From: Microcaldota archaeon
Lineage (GTDB): Archaea; Micrarchaeota; Micrarchaeia; Anstonellales; Bilamarchaeaceae
NCBI GenBank assembly: GCA_022627495.1
Contig: JAKEGJ010000005.1
Location: 1 to 40,227, forward strand
DNA: 40,227 nucleotides
Direction of reading: 5' to 3'
Shown: positions 1 through 8,918 of the stretch, piece after piece
Layout: each line of letters opens with the position of its first letter
Numbering within the stretch: the stretch's first letter is position 1
The notes under the pieces: model-generated
What the model was told of the DNA's origin: nothing
Database searches by the model: none
The model's input: the letters and a program-made list of their open reading frames with translations, nothing else
Made by a program: the position numbers and the translations under genes

Positions 1-209
1 GCTCCACCACAATGCCAAGGTTGTGATGGAATGCTCCGAGGTGGGCTGATATGAAATCTGATGCGAACCTTCGAGGTGTCACATTTATAAGGAATCACAC
101 CTGTCGTAGGGCGTAAAAAAACGAATTTCCCGCGAGCGCCCCGCTTCATGGTTTTGCTGCGGAAAAGCGGTGGTGAAACCTAGTTAAACCTTCATCCCGA
201 GGAAAACCC

Positions 210-1595
210 ATGGTCGCGCTCACCTGCTATGGCGGAATCGAGGAAATCGGGGGGAACAAGTTCCTTATAGAAGACGGCAAAACGCGCGTCTTCTTCGATT
301 TCGGCCAGGCGTTCGGCCACCTGGACGACTATTTCGTGGACTGGCTCCAGCCCAGGGACCGATTCGGCTTGCGTGACTATTTCGCCCTCGACCTCATGCC
401 GAAAGTGGAGGGCCTCTACAACGACAACGCGCTGAAGCCGACCGCCATCAAGCCCTCCGAACCCAGATTCGACGCGGTATTCATCTCCCACGCGCACTAC
501 GACCATGTCGCGCACCTCCGGTACCTCCACGAAAAAATCCCCATCTACATGGGCGAGACGTGCAAAACCATCCTCGAATCCCACATGCAGACATCCGGTT
601 CTTTTTTCTTCACAGAACGCGGGTTCGAGCGCCCGTACGCGAAGACGTTCGTCCCTCCGAACAAGGTGGTGACGTTCCGAACCGGGGATAAAATCAAGCT
701 CGATTCAATGGAAATCATCCCAATCCATGTGGACCATTCGGTTCCCGGCGCCTACGGCTTCATAATCCACGGAAGCGAGGGCACGGCGGTCTACACTGGC
801 GACCTCCGCAGCCATGGGGCCAAGCCCGAGCTGAGCATGGAATTTTTGGAAAAAGCGAAGGAAGCCAAACCGGACGCCCTGATTATCGAAGGCACGCGCG
901 TCGCTCCGACCGAAACAAGGAAAAACCACACGGAGCAGTCCGTCTATACGCAGAGCCTTGAGGTGGCGAAGACCGAAAAGCTCATCCTTGCCATGCGCTA
1001 CCCCAAGGACCTCGACCGCTTCAGGACGTTCCACGACATCGCGAAGGCGACGGGAAAGACGCTTGTCATAACCATAAAGACCGCGCACCTTCTCATGAGC
1101 CTGCAGGGGGACATCCATCTCGACGCCCCGCACCCATTCGAAGACGAGCACATCAAGGTCTACGCGAGGGAGATGCTGAAGCCCCGGCCGTACGAGGCGG
1201 AAATCAAGGAGACGTTCCAGTGCGTTGATTTCGACTGGGTGAAAAATAACCAAAAAAAGATCATCTGGGAACTCGACTTTTCCCAGCTCCAGGAATTAAT
1301 CGATGTCAATCCCGAGCCGGGAGGCGCGTGCATCCATTCCATGAGCGAGCCCTTCGAGGAAGACCCGCTGTCCCAGCTCCAGGACGAGGTCCTGCACAAC
1401 TGGCTGAACCGCTTTTCCATGAACCACTACCAGTTCCATGCGTCAGGGCATGCATCGGGCCAGGAAATCTTCGGCATCTGCAACGCAATCGGTGCTAAGG
1501 CCACGATTCCGGTCCATACCGCGTACCCCGAGCTTTTCGAAAGCGCAGTCGCATCGGCGAGGCTTGTGAAGAAAGGGGAGCGCACCAGTTTCTGA
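210..1595 (+). CDS. Metallo-beta-lactamase fold hydrolase, RNase J/beta-CASP-like
   Basis: A 461-residue soluble hydrolase. Near residue 95 it has the HAHYDHV form of the HxHxDH zinc motif, after an N-terminal strand with GGIEEIGGNKF typical of metallo-beta-lactamase folds. Further metal or active-site positions are visible as HVDHS near residue 175 and TGDLRSHG near 197. The C-terminal part has SGHASGQE followed by IPVHT, the arrangement seen in RNase J and other beta-CASP nucleases, so an RNA- or nucleic-acid-cutting role is the best guess; I cannot define the substrate. The start is supported by GAGG at 199-202, and a weak TATA-like AGTTAAAC lies about 25 nt upstream. It stands alone, converging on a toxin-antitoxin pair. 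Confidence 0.8.
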   Translation: MVALTCYGGIEEIGGNKFLIEDGKTRVFFDFGQAFGHLDDYFVDWLQPRDRFGLRDYFALDLMPKVEGLYNDNALKPTAIKPSEPRFDAVFISHAHYDHVAHLRYLHEKIPIYMGETCKTILESHMQTSGSFFFTERGFERPYAKTFVPPNKVVTFRTGDKIKLDSMEIIPIHVDHSVPGAYGFIIHGSEGTAVYTGDLRSHGAKPELSMEFLEKAKEAKPDALIIEGTRVAPTETRKNHTEQSVYTQSLEVAKTEKLILAMRYPKDLDRFRTFHDIAKATGKTLVITIKTAHLLMSLQGDIHLDAPHPFEDEHIKVYAREMLKPRPYEAEIKETFQCVDFDWVKNNQKKIIWELDFSQLQELIDVNPEPGGACIHSMSEPFEEDPLSQLQDEVLHNWLNRFSMNHYQFHASGHASGQEIFGICNAIGAKATIPVHTAYPELFESAVASARLVKKGERTSF

Positions 1596-1602
1596 TGCTT
1601 AA

Positions 1603-1923
1603 TCATCTGAGAACCGAAATTATCCTTTCCACCAGTTTCGAATGGAATTCCGGTCTCACGCGGCCGATGCCGCGGGCAATCTGCTTTTTGTGCAGTTTCA
1701 CAATCCCGTCGAACCGGGCGCCACTGCCTTGCTCAAGCGGGCAACTCACATCCTTGTCCGATATCATCAGGCAATAATCGTCTTTTGCGGTGGTTATTGC
1801 GGATGCGAGCACATATCCGCTCTCATTGTAAGCATCATCCGACAATACGATCGCGGGCCTGATCTTGCTCTCGTTGTAATCGGAGAAGAAAACCCGCGCG
1901 ACAATCACATCCCTTCTTCTCAT
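1603..1923 (-). CDS. MazF/PemK-family endoribonuclease toxin
   Basis: A 106-residue protein starting MRRRDVIVARVFFSDYNESKIRPAIVLSD; the RPAIVLS segment around residues 22-28 is the conserved MazF/PemK core strand, and the length fits the family. Members are ribosome-independent mRNA interferases neutralised by a small partner. It overlaps the upstream RHH gene by 4 nt (ATGA), so the two are translationally coupled with antitoxin first. The stop lies only a few bases from the convergent hydrolase gene. Toxin activity is known for the family; for this copy it is inferred. Confidence 0.8.
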   Translation of the reverse strand: MRRRDVIVARVFFSDYNESKIRPAIVLSDDAYNESGYVLASAITTAKDDYCLMISDKDVSCPLEQGSGARFDGIVKLHKKQIARGIGRVRPEFHSKLVERIISVLR

Positions 1924-2162
1924 TTCAGGTACCTCTTCCTATAGAACCCTGCGGCCTTCTCATCCGAGGGATTGTTCCAGGCCGCATCTATGGTCGAGCC
2001 ATCCAGGGGCTCTGCATTCACTTTCCTTGCGCGTTGGTGTTCCTCGTAATATCTTGTGATGGCGAGCCGGATTGCTTCGGTCTTGTTTGCCGCAAGCCCC
2101 CGCCGAACAAGGTCATTTACAAAAGATTCCAGCTCCCCGCATAAATGAAGGTTTACGTTCAT
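1920..2162 (-). CDS. Ribbon-helix-helix antitoxin
   Basis: An 80-residue protein with an N-terminal ribbon-helix-helix pattern (MNVNLHLCGELESFVNDLV then a turn and NKTEAIRLAITRYYEE, residues 1-42) and a charged C-terminal tail that would bind the toxin. It precedes and overlaps the MazF-like gene by 4 nt. A Shine-Dalgarno sequence (AAGGAG in the minus direction) lies just before the ATG, and a 10-bp-arm palindrome sits directly upstream, as expected for an autoregulated operon. Confidence 0.75.
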   Translation of the reverse strand: MNVNLHLCGELESFVNDLVRRGLAANKTEAIRLAITRYYEEHQRARKVNAEPLDGSTIDAAWNNPSDEKAAGFYRKRYLK

Positions 2163-2172
2163 TTTAATCTCC

Positions 2173-2206
2173 TTAGTGCATTATAATAACATTATAAATG
2201 CACTAA
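2173..2206 (-). promoter_or_regulatory. Palindromic operator overlapping the TATA box of the MazF/RHH operon
   Basis: Perfect 10-bp arms (TTAGTGCATT at 2173-2182 and its reverse complement at 2197-2206) flank an AT-rich centre that itself holds a shorter inverted repeat and the TATA-like ATTTATAA of the minus-strand operon. The right position for the RHH protein to repress its own promoter. The repeat is seen; binding is inferred. Confidence 0.7.
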
Positions 2207-2319
2207 ACATATATATTCATATGTTTTTTCACAGGCAAACAAACTCCGCCTTGATAATAATGTTTGCATGACGGGACGGTGGATTGGCACATCCTCGCGC
2301 GGCCGCCCGACTTCCATAA

Positions 2320-2326
2320 TATAAAT
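2320..2326 (+). promoter_or_regulatory. TATA box of secreted propeller protein
   Basis: TATAAAT centred 25 nt before the ATG at 2348. In archaea transcription starts about 25 nt after the box centre, so the mRNA is predicted to be leaderless. Confidence 0.6.
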
Positions 2327-2347
2327 TTTACCAGATAACCCTCTGCC

Positions 2348-4978
2348 ATGAAAAAGGTCCTTCTTTTCATCGGGCTTCTGGCTATCGTATCGGGCGTCTC
2401 GTTCGCCTACAACCAGACTGAAGTATGCGAGTCCCAGTGCCAGGCGTGGAAGTTCGTCTGGCAGGACGATTTCGCATTCGATTACGTAAAGACCATGTGC
2501 GCCAAGGACCCGACGGACGTAGGGCTCGAAATGGTCGGCTTCTGGGCGGATATCGTTGAGAAAGGCCTTCCGCTCCAGAATTTCATGGAGGCATATCTGT
2601 GCTACGATGTGGTCACGACCTACCTCCACCCCCAAATCGACGCGTGCAAGGCTACATGCAGGGCGGACAACCTGAGCTACGCACCGAACCTGTACCTGGA
2701 CGATTATTCCGTATACTACGATGACGACGAGGGCGAAATCCTAATCCGCATCCGCAACAACGGCAGGGCGTACATGCCCGGCGCTTTCGTTGCCGTCTAC
2801 GCAGGCGACAGCGCCAACACGTCCAAGCCGACGAATTTCAAGATGATAAAGAACGCGACGGTCGGAGGCACCCGGCCCTCCAGCGTGCGCTACCTTCCGG
2901 AAGGCTACGAAACGGCCGAGCGCACGCTTACAGTGCCTTACACCCCCAAGCCTGACCGGTACAACGTGGTGCAGGTCGTCGTGACGCCGGAGGACATCCG
3001 CTACCTGGAGATGGGCATGCGGGACAATGTTTACGAACTGACAATCAACGACCTCCCCCAGCCGGCGCGCCTTTGGATTGAATCCGCGAATTTCACCCGC
3101 TTCGAGGATACGACCGACACGTTCATTGTGAGCGCGCTTGTGACGAACGAAGGGGAGCTTCCTGCTGATGCTGAAGTCCGCTATTACCTGGGCTCCCCGC
3201 ATAAGAACGACCTTGCCGCTTCTGAAAACGTCCGTGTCCTTGCAGGAGGCGAGGTGGAATCCGAGCAGCCAGTCATTTTCCAGCCAGGCAGCAGCACTTA
3301 TATCACCGTCCAGCTTGTCAGCAACGGCACGGTCATAATGGACCGCACGCTCTATCCCAACCCGATATTCTATTATGTCGAAGGCAAGGTCATGGACGAG
3401 GAGGGCCGGGCGATACCTGGTGCGGCAGTCAAGGTAGGCTCGTTCACCCAAAGCGACTTCCCCCTGACCTCCGGGCAGGATATCATCACCATGGCGGATG
3501 AGACCGGCCACTACGATTTCTACGCGCCTTTTACCAAGGAGCAGGCGATCCGCATCCATGCGCGGAAGAACGGGTATTTCACGAACAGCACGCCTATCAA
3601 CCTCGAGTATGTGGATGATGACGAAACATTCTCCGTCTGGCAGGTCAAGCGGACCATCCGGGCCGACATAATCCTCACCCAGCATCCGCTCGAAGTTGGA
3701 GTGGACTACCCTGCCCCGGGAAGGTATATCATCGAGACCGACAAGGGGCGCTATACCGGAAACTACACCCCCGGCGTCCCGGTTCCGGTCCGCGGTGAAA
3801 ACGGCACGATATTCATCGCATCGAAGAACTGCTCGTTTTTCAGCGGAAAGTTCAACTCAACCTACCAGGACGGCTATCTTGAATACCGGCCCAATGTGAC
3901 GTGCCTCGCCCCGGATGCGAACGACGATTACATCCTTCTTTCCAAGGAGGCGCTCCTCTGGGACAAGCAATATTCCGGGGAGGAGCCCCGCCTCGCGGTC
4001 TTCGACAAGCGGGGGGACCACGTTTATGTTCTCACAAGCGATACGGAGACGAATTTCTGCAATGTCTATGGCTACGACCTTGTCAGCGGAAGCGAGCAAT
4101 TCAGATTCGAGACGAATTCCAACTGCATCCAGCGCTCGAAAATCTCGCCTGCATATGACGGCTCGCAGGTCTACATCGGAATGAACGCGGTAAGGTACGC
4201 AAGCAGCGGTGACAAGCGCGCCAGGGGACATATCCTCGCAGAAGACGGCGATGAGCTTTATTCATGGGATTTCCCCGAGCATGCCGAAACGCTTCTGTAT
4301 TCTTCGGCAGGAACCATGGCCGAGCTGGTTTATGGTGTTGGGAAGTTCTACGCTCCGGGCAACCTCACGCTCAAGGACTGCAACCTGGTGCATGATAGGC
4401 CCTGCGATTCGGGCGGCAAGGCAGCCACAATTGATGCCCTCGGCCTTTCCGGCAACCGCGTCATCGGAAGCTGCAACTCCACGGCGTGCATCTTCACCCC
4501 GGCCTATGACGGTGCGGTCATGCTCGACCGGCATTACACGAACCCAACCGGGTCCGGCAATTACGCCAATGACGACCTCTTCATCGCAGACTACAAAGGG
4601 GGCGCGTATTTCCATGAGGCTGATGAGGTTTGGGGCACCGGGCGTAAAACCGACTACGTTTCCATGTCTCCCGGCGGAAGCTATGTAGTCCTCGCATACG
4701 ACCCGTACGCGATTGAAGTCTTTTCCCCAACCGGGGAAAGCCTCATGAATTCGACCTCCTCATGCTCGGGCATCGAGGCGACGGAGAGGGGCATCTTCTT
4801 CGCATCGCACAAGGGCGCGAAGCTCAGCATCTTTCGCATGTCTACCATGGTGGAGCCTGGCTCCTCCACGACAACCGGAGGGGGTACATTGCACACGGAT
4901 TTCGTGTCCTGGGTCTGGGATGCGATTGTCAGTTTCTACAATGCGCTCGCCCAGGCAATCTCCTCCATGTTCGGATGA
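2348..4978 (+). CDS. Large secreted surface protein: CARDB-like, CarboxypepD_reg-like and beta-propeller regions
   Basis: An 876-residue exported protein. Residues 1-20 form a signal peptide (MKKVLLFIGLLAIVSGVSFA). A Cys-containing helical region follows, then Ig-like beta segments (about 120-330) resembling CARDB-type extracellular domains. At about 340-420 YVEGKVMDEEGRAIPGAAVKV and later DETGHYDFYAP match the carboxypeptidase-regulatory-like fold. From about 535 to 830 there are repeated blade-like segments (LAVFDKRGDHVYVLTSD, KISPAYDGSQVYIG, YVSMSPGGSYVVLAY), a WD40/PQQ-like propeller. Several N-x-S/T sites fit archaeal surface glycosylation. It ends in a hydrophobic amphipathic stretch (WVWDAIVSFYNALAQAISSMFG) that could anchor it. 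Ligand and role are unknown. Confidence 0.75.
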   Translation: MKKVLLFIGLLAIVSGVSFAYNQTEVCESQCQAWKFVWQDDFAFDYVKTMCAKDPTDVGLEMVGFWADIVEKGLPLQNFMEAYLCYDVVTTYLHPQIDACKATCRADNLSYAPNLYLDDYSVYYDDDEGEILIRIRNNGRAYMPGAFVAVYAGDSANTSKPTNFKMIKNATVGGTRPSSVRYLPEGYETAERTLTVPYTPKPDRYNVVQVVVTPEDIRYLEMGMRDNVYELTINDLPQPARLWIESANFTRFEDTTDTFIVSALVTNEGELPADAEVRYYLGSPHKNDLAASENVRVLAGGEVESEQPVIFQPGSSTYITVQLVSNGTVIMDRTLYPNPIFYYVEGKVMDEEGRAIPGAAVKVGSFTQSDFPLTSGQDIITMADETGHYDFYAPFTKEQAIRIHARKNGYFTNSTPINLEYVDDDETFSVWQVKRTIRADIILTQHPLEVGVDYPAPGRYIIETDKGRYTGNYTPGVPVPVRGENGTIFIASKNCSFFSGKFNSTYQDGYLEYRPNVTCLAPDANDDYILLSKEALLWDKQYSGEEPRLAVFDKRGDHVYVLTSDTETNFCNVYGYDLVSGSEQFRFETNSNCIQRSKISPAYDGSQVYIGMNAVRYASSGDKRARGHILAEDGDELYSWDFPEHAETLLYSSAGTMAELVYGVGKFYAPGNLTLKDCNLVHDRPCDSGGKAATIDALGLSGNRVIGSCNSTACIFTPAYDGAVMLDRHYTNPTGSGNYANDDLFIADYKGGAYFHEADEVWGTGRKTDYVSMSPGGSYVVLAYDPYAIEVFSPTGESLMNSTSSCSGIEATERGIFFASHKGAKLSIFRMSTMVEPGSSTTTGGGTLHTDFVSWVWDAIVSFYNALAQAISSMFG

Positions 4979-5073
4979 CGTACCGGCACTGACGTACCGG
5001 CAGGGGCAGTATATCCAGCTTCAGGTCGGTATGGGCAATCTGTTTAAATACTCGATTATACATTATATACAAC

Positions 5074-5871
5074 ATGAACGCGCTCCAAAGAGTTCCTGCC
5101 GATGTTAAGCCTTGTGCGCCTCAAAAAGCTCCATCAAAGGCCTGGAAAACCGCCAAAAGATATTTAGTGAAGCCCATCCTCTACGCATCGCTTCTGGCGA
5201 CGACTGCCATCGGCGGGGCAGCCCTCAACACCCATCTCAAAAGGCAGTATCATACCCATGATTATATCGCAGAAGGCGTCCCCCGGCCCAGGATGGCAGA
5301 TAATGAACGGGAACACCTCCGGGAAAGAATCCGCGCCCTGGGTTTAGGCCCTGTGTCTGAGGGCATCCTGCGCGAGGTGGAGCGCCCCAGGGTATACCTG
5401 TACGGGGCTGCAACGCCCAGCGAAGTCCGGCTCGAAATCAAAAGGGACGGGGAAAATTTGAGGATGACATACTGGGGCGTCTGGGGCAACAGCCATCTCA
5501 TTCCGAAGCAGGACTGGGAGCCCATAACGCTCACATACTCGATTACTGCCGACAGGCTGAACCTGGAAAGCATAACTGTGAGGCCCCACTATGCGCTTGG
5601 CGTCTATTCGCGCGAATCATGCGCTAGGTTAAGCCAGGAGACGATTCCTGTGGTGATAACCAATCCTGCGCACACGCCCGGGGTTCCAGGATGCCAATAC
5701 CGAATATCTGATTGGGGCGCAGCACAGGCGTTCACGCAGTTCTCCATGGAGGACTGGGCGGGGTTTTCGGTTTGGGCCGGGTTCCCCCAGAGCATGGCGC
5801 CGATGCAAATCACGCTGACTATCGGCGAGCCGCCTGCGCAAAGCAGGGCTAAAAGCACCCCGTATTACTGA
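5074..5871 (+). CDS. Membrane-anchored protein of unknown function
   Basis: 265 residues: a short basic cytoplasmic N-terminus, one hydrophobic segment at about 33-50 (VKPILYASLLATTAIGGAAL), then an external domain rich in beta-type sequence with two Cys (CARL and GCQY) that could form a disulfide. I do not recognise the family. TTTAAATA at 5042-5049 is about 28 nt before the ATG, so the start is likely right and nearly leaderless. It lies 10 nt before the HEIGH-motif lipoprotein gene and probably shares its transcript. Confidence 0.6.
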   Translation: MNALQRVPADVKPCAPQKAPSKAWKTAKRYLVKPILYASLLATTAIGGAALNTHLKRQYHTHDYIAEGVPRPRMADNEREHLRERIRALGLGPVSEGILREVERPRVYLYGAATPSEVRLEIKRDGENLRMTYWGVWGNSHLIPKQDWEPITLTYSITADRLNLESITVRPHYALGVYSRESCARLSQETIPVVITNPAHTPGVPGCQYRISDWGAAQAFTQFSMEDWAGFSVWAGFPQSMAPMQITLTIGEPPAQSRAKSTPYY

Positions 5872-5881
5872 TTGGTGTGAT

Positions 5882-6961
5882 ATGATGAAGAGGCTGACGT
5901 TCGAAGATGCGGGCAAGCACGAGCGCCAGACCGGACAATTCCAGTCCGTAAAACGCGCGATGGCGGCGGCCCCTCTTATCGCGGGCCTAATCACCGCAAT
6001 CGGATGCTCGGATGCGGAACTGCCGAACGACTGCAGGGCCTATAATGGTACCACGGTCACCCTCAACCAGGCAGTCGACGGACAGAGCGTGGACCTTAGG
6101 AGCCTTGAAAACATCCCGGCCGGCTCGTTCCTCACCCCAATCCACATCGATTTCATCAACGAGGCGTACGCAATCGCGAGCGAAGGGCTGCCGCAGGATA
6201 CGAAGGCGACGCAGTCGCCTTCATACTGCCTCATGAGCGGCCCAAACGGAAGACAGAGGTCGGCGTATGCCCAGCAAAACGATGCGGACGGCGCCCAGCG
6301 CGGGCTTTACGTTCCGGAAAACCAGTCGCTCGATTCAGTCACGCTCATCAACCTCACAAACCATGAAATCGGCCATTTACAGCCCGGGAACCCGGAACAT
6401 GGCTCTGAAGTCCTTTCACAACTCAATGAATTCGAGCAGAAGCTGGCGGGATTTGTCGTGCTTCAAAACCAGGGCGCCGATTCCGGCCAGCTCGTCCGCT
6501 GGGCATTCCACGAAGCGCATTCCGGGCTCTACCAGAAGCTCGCAAGGACCCTGGAATCCGGGCGGGGGCGGGTTGGGGGCGAGCCACTTGACGCATACGA
6601 CCAGGCGAACATGTTCCTCTTCATCCGGCTCGGCGAAACCCGGGGCGATATCCCGGCAATCCGGTCTGAATTCCGCGAGCGCGTTGCGGACGGCACGCTC
6701 GAGGCGGCACTGGACGAAGCATCCGCCGCGTTCATGGCTGGGCATGGCACGGAAAACCTCCCGGACCTGTTCATCGATGTGAGGATGCGCCTCATCATGG
6801 CCATGGAGAGGCAATACGGCCAGGGGGCGGCATATTCCGAAGCGCACGCCGGTTTCCTTGCAATTGGTCCAGCAATCGGCCTTGAAGGCATGAACTGCGC
6901 CCTGACTGCCCCGCTTGCCCCTGGCCGACTATTCGCCATGCAGCGGGGACATATGCGATGA
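5882..6961 (+). CDS. Putative lipoprotein with HExxH metalloprotease-like motif
   Basis: 359 residues. A hydrophobic stretch with a lipobox-like AIGC ends at Cys42; the 27 residues before Met27 are unusually long for a signal peptide, so translation may start at Met27 (ATG at 5960). The central motif NHEIGH (His161, Glu162, His165) is the HExxH zinc signature, followed by His173 and Glu176 as possible further ligands; this is not the metzincin spacing. The rest is helical. Peptidase activity is inferred from the motif only. The 3' end may be frameshifted, because coding-like sequence continues in another frame beyond the stop. Confidence 0.6.
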   Translation: MMKRLTFEDAGKHERQTGQFQSVKRAMAAAPLIAGLITAIGCSDAELPNDCRAYNGTTVTLNQAVDGQSVDLRSLENIPAGSFLTPIHIDFINEAYAIASEGLPQDTKATQSPSYCLMSGPNGRQRSAYAQQNDADGAQRGLYVPENQSLDSVTLINLTNHEIGHLQPGNPEHGSEVLSQLNEFEQKLAGFVVLQNQGADSGQLVRWAFHEAHSGLYQKLARTLESGRGRVGGEPLDAYDQANMFLFIRLGETRGDIPAIRSEFRERVADGTLEAALDEASAAFMAGHGTENLPDLFIDVRMRLIMAMERQYGQGAAYSEAHAGFLAIGPAIGLEGMNCALTAPLAPGRLFAMQRGHMR

Positions 6962-7184
6962 GGTAGGCGCGGACATCAGCCGCCCGGTCGCTGTCTCTTT
7001 GTGCTGCGTCAGCGCGGAAGTCACGGCGGGCGTGGTCGAATTTTCGAAATGGAGTGTTGAGGCGAGCGGCACGAGGTATGAGAAGGATGGCGGCACTGTC
7101 AATTCAGGCGGCTTCTCCTATGGTTCTGTTACCTCTCTTTCAGCGGTGAAAACAGCCATGGGCCCAGATGACCCGTGCATCTGA
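6915..7184 (+). CDS. Coding-like tail in another frame, possible C-terminus of the HEIGH lipoprotein
   Basis: Downstream of and overlapping the HEIGH-motif gene, frame 3 stays open to a TGA at 7182-7184 with GC-rich third positions like real genes here (for example the run of codons for ADISRPVAVSLCCVSAEVT). It has no convincing ATG/GTG start or ribosome site; the only start at the left edge is TTG at 6915. Four Cys are present. I read it either as the true C-terminal part of the upstream protein after a frameshift near 6900-6930, or as a separate coupled ORF. Confidence 0.35.
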   Translation: MPLADYSPCSGDICDEVGADISRPVAVSLCCVSAEVTAGVVEFSKWSVEASGTRYEKDGGTVNSGGFSYGSVTSLSAVKTAMGPDDPCI

Positions 7185-7228
7185 ATCACGGCGCATCCAT
7201 TAAATTTTTCGCATTCCAATCCCCTGCC

Positions 7229-8071
7229 ATGGGCACTGCCGACTCGGAATGGAAAAAGAAGCTCACACCAGAGCAGTACGAAATCCTGCGGAAGAAGGGG
7301 ACCGAACCGCCTTTTTCAGGAAAGCTCCTCCACAACAAGGAGAGCGGCGTTTACGCCTGCGCGGCCTGTGGCGCGAAGCTCTTCCTATCTGATGCAAAAT
7401 TCGACTCGAAAACCGGCTGGCCAAGTTTTACGTCGGCCACGGAAAATGTCGGGATGCGGGAGGACAAATCCCTCTGGGCTGTCCGAACCGAGGTCTACTG
7501 CATGAAATGCAACAGCCACCTCGGCCATGTTTTCGACGACGGACCCCTGCCATCAGGCAAACGTTATTGCATAAACTCCGTTGCGCTCGCTTTCAAAACG
7601 GGAAAGAGGAAAACCGATGCCGCCATCTTTTCAGCCGGGTGCTTCTGGCATGTGCAGGAGGAATTCGACAAGCTTGACGGCGTGGTTAAAACTACGGCGG
7701 GCTACGCGGGCGGCGCGACAAAGAACCCGACCTATGAACAGGTCTGCGGGGGCAAGACCGGCCATGCCGAATCGGTCCTTGTGGAATTCGACCCGGAAAA
7801 AATCTCATATGGGAAACTGCTCGAAGCGTTCTGGAAGATGCACGACCCGACGCAATTGAACCGCCAGGGCCCGGATTTCGGCGAGCAATACCGTTCCATC
7901 ATCTTCTACAATGGCAAGAAGCAGAAACAGATGGCCGAGAAATCCCTCAAAGGGGAGCAGAAAAAGCACATGTCCAGAATCGTAACTGAGATTCTGGAGG
8001 AAAAAGAATTCTACCCTGCAGAAGACCACCATCAGAAGTATTATGCGAAGAAGGGCTCCTGCAGGTTTTAA
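7229..8071 (+). CDS. msrBA: Peptide methionine sulfoxide reductase, MsrB-MsrA fusion
   Basis: A 280-residue bifunctional repair enzyme reducing both R (MsrB) and S (MsrA) methionine sulfoxides. The MsrB half (about 1-127) has two zinc CxxC pairs (CAAC, CMKC), HLGHVFDDG and the catalytic Cys in RYCINS. The MsrA half (about 130-280) has the catalytic GCFW, GYAGG, GHAESV, DPTQLNRQGPDFGEQYRS and EDHHQKYY; the Cys near the end (GSCRF) is a likely resolving residue. Order is B then A, reverse of the commoner A-B fusion. I choose ATG 7229 because ATTAAATTT at 7199-7207 lies about 26 nt upstream (leaderless) and homology begins there; a longer in-frame start at 7175 adds unrelated residues. Confidence 0.93.
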   Translation: MGTADSEWKKKLTPEQYEILRKKGTEPPFSGKLLHNKESGVYACAACGAKLFLSDAKFDSKTGWPSFTSATENVGMREDKSLWAVRTEVYCMKCNSHLGHVFDDGPLPSGKRYCINSVALAFKTGKRKTDAAIFSAGCFWHVQEEFDKLDGVVKTTAGYAGGATKNPTYEQVCGGKTGHAESVLVEFDPEKISYGKLLEAFWKMHDPTQLNRQGPDFGEQYRSIIFYNGKKQKQMAEKSLKGEQKKHMSRIVTEILEEKEFYPAEDHHQKYYAKKGSCRF

Positions 8072-8080
8072 GCCGGATTT

Positions 8081-8088
8081 AAAAAAAA
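8081..8088 (-). terminator. U-tract terminator after the zinc-ribbon gene
   Basis: Eight consecutive A on the plus strand, read as U8 immediately after the minus-strand stop codon at 8089. A run of U without a hairpin is the usual archaeal termination signal. Confidence 0.5.
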
Positions 8089-8283
8089 TTACTTCCTGGA
8101 TTTCTTCGGTGTCGGCGGAAGCGCTTTCGTCAATGAGCCCGCGCAGTCGTTGCTGCAGAAATACAGCTTGATATGGGTCCTGGCCCTCTGCATGCTTACC
8201 TCACCGATAACCTTATCCTTTCCGCATTTAGCGCATTTGAATGTCAATTTATCACCAATTATAACTACACAGCCCATATTCAT
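8089..8283 (-). CDS. Small zinc-ribbon protein
   Basis: A 64-residue protein with two Cys pairs, CAKC near residue 17 and CSNDC near 43, spaced as in treble-clef or zinc-ribbon domains, and a basic tail (PPTPKKSRK). It may bind nucleic acid or act as a small adaptor. Start could be ATG 8283 or ATG 8277; GAGGGG lies just upstream of both. It converges on msrBA. Confidence 0.6.
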   Translation of the reverse strand: MNMGCVVIIGDKLTFKCAKCGKDKVIGEVSMQRARTHIKLYFCSNDCAGSLTKALPPTPKKSRK

Positions 8284-8429
8284 ATACCCCTCGGTTTGGG
8301 GAAATGTGCTGTTTTTCGACGAAAAAATCTCAAAAATCCTAATTCAGCGACAAAAACCGGACTTAAATATGGCCAATTATACGAAAGGGGCTGGGGATGT
8401 TTTTCTAATAAAAAATATCTGCTGAAAGC

Positions 8430-8918
8430 CTATTCGCTCTTGAGGGCGTCCCGGCATTCGCCTATCGCTTTCTGGATGTTTTTTGCGGCCCCTTCCAGGG
8501 TGCCGCCCAAGAACCGCTCTGCCATCAAGCCGAGGGTTGCCGCGACTGTGGCGCCGCCTGCCATCAGCAGTGCGATGTCCATGTAGCTTCCCGTCCGCTT
8601 GAGCATGTCTGTTACCGAAAGGATTACCGAAATGTGCACAACTGTCTTGACCGCCTTTGAAATCCCGCGCATCTGCTCGATATGCCAGCGGTCCTCCTCG
8701 CCAATCTGCCCCATCTCGCGCTGAAAAGTCCTTTCCGTGTCTTCGAGTTTGGCAAGGGCCCACCTGCGCTTGATTTCCCTCTTATCCTGCGGTGCATCGT
8801 GGAATCGCTCCAGCTCCTTGCGCAAAATGTCGAGCCGGTCGGCTGTGCCCGGAAGCCTCATCCTCTGCGCGTCATATTGCGCAGAAGCTATTTTCGAAAG
8901 CGTCCGGTAATCTGTCAT
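8430..8918 (-). CDS. Two-TM membrane protein with long helical N-terminus, coupled to a nuclease-like gene
   Basis: 162 residues. Residues about 24-85 are strongly charged and helical (heptad-like, coiled coil likely); hydrophobic segments at about 88-105 and 112-134 give two membrane spans with a short loop; a short charged tail follows. No recognised family. Its ATG overlaps the stop of the upstream nuclease-like gene by 4 nt, so the two are made together. Pairing of a nuclease fold with a small membrane protein is reminiscent of defence or DNA-processing modules, but that is inference. Confidence 0.6.
   Translation of the reverse strand: MTDYRTLSKIASAQYDAQRMRLPGTADRLDILRKELERFHDAPQDKREIKRRWALAKLEDTERTFQREMGQIGEEDRWHIEQMRGISKAVKTVVHISVILSVTDMLKRTGSYMDIALLMAGGATVAATLGLMAERFLGGTLEGAAKNIQKAIGECRDALKSE

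Noticed and set aside
1-49. End of a possible gene (LHHNAKVVMECSEVG then TGA)
   Set aside because: Only 16 codons are visible at the window edge and nothing identifies the protein.
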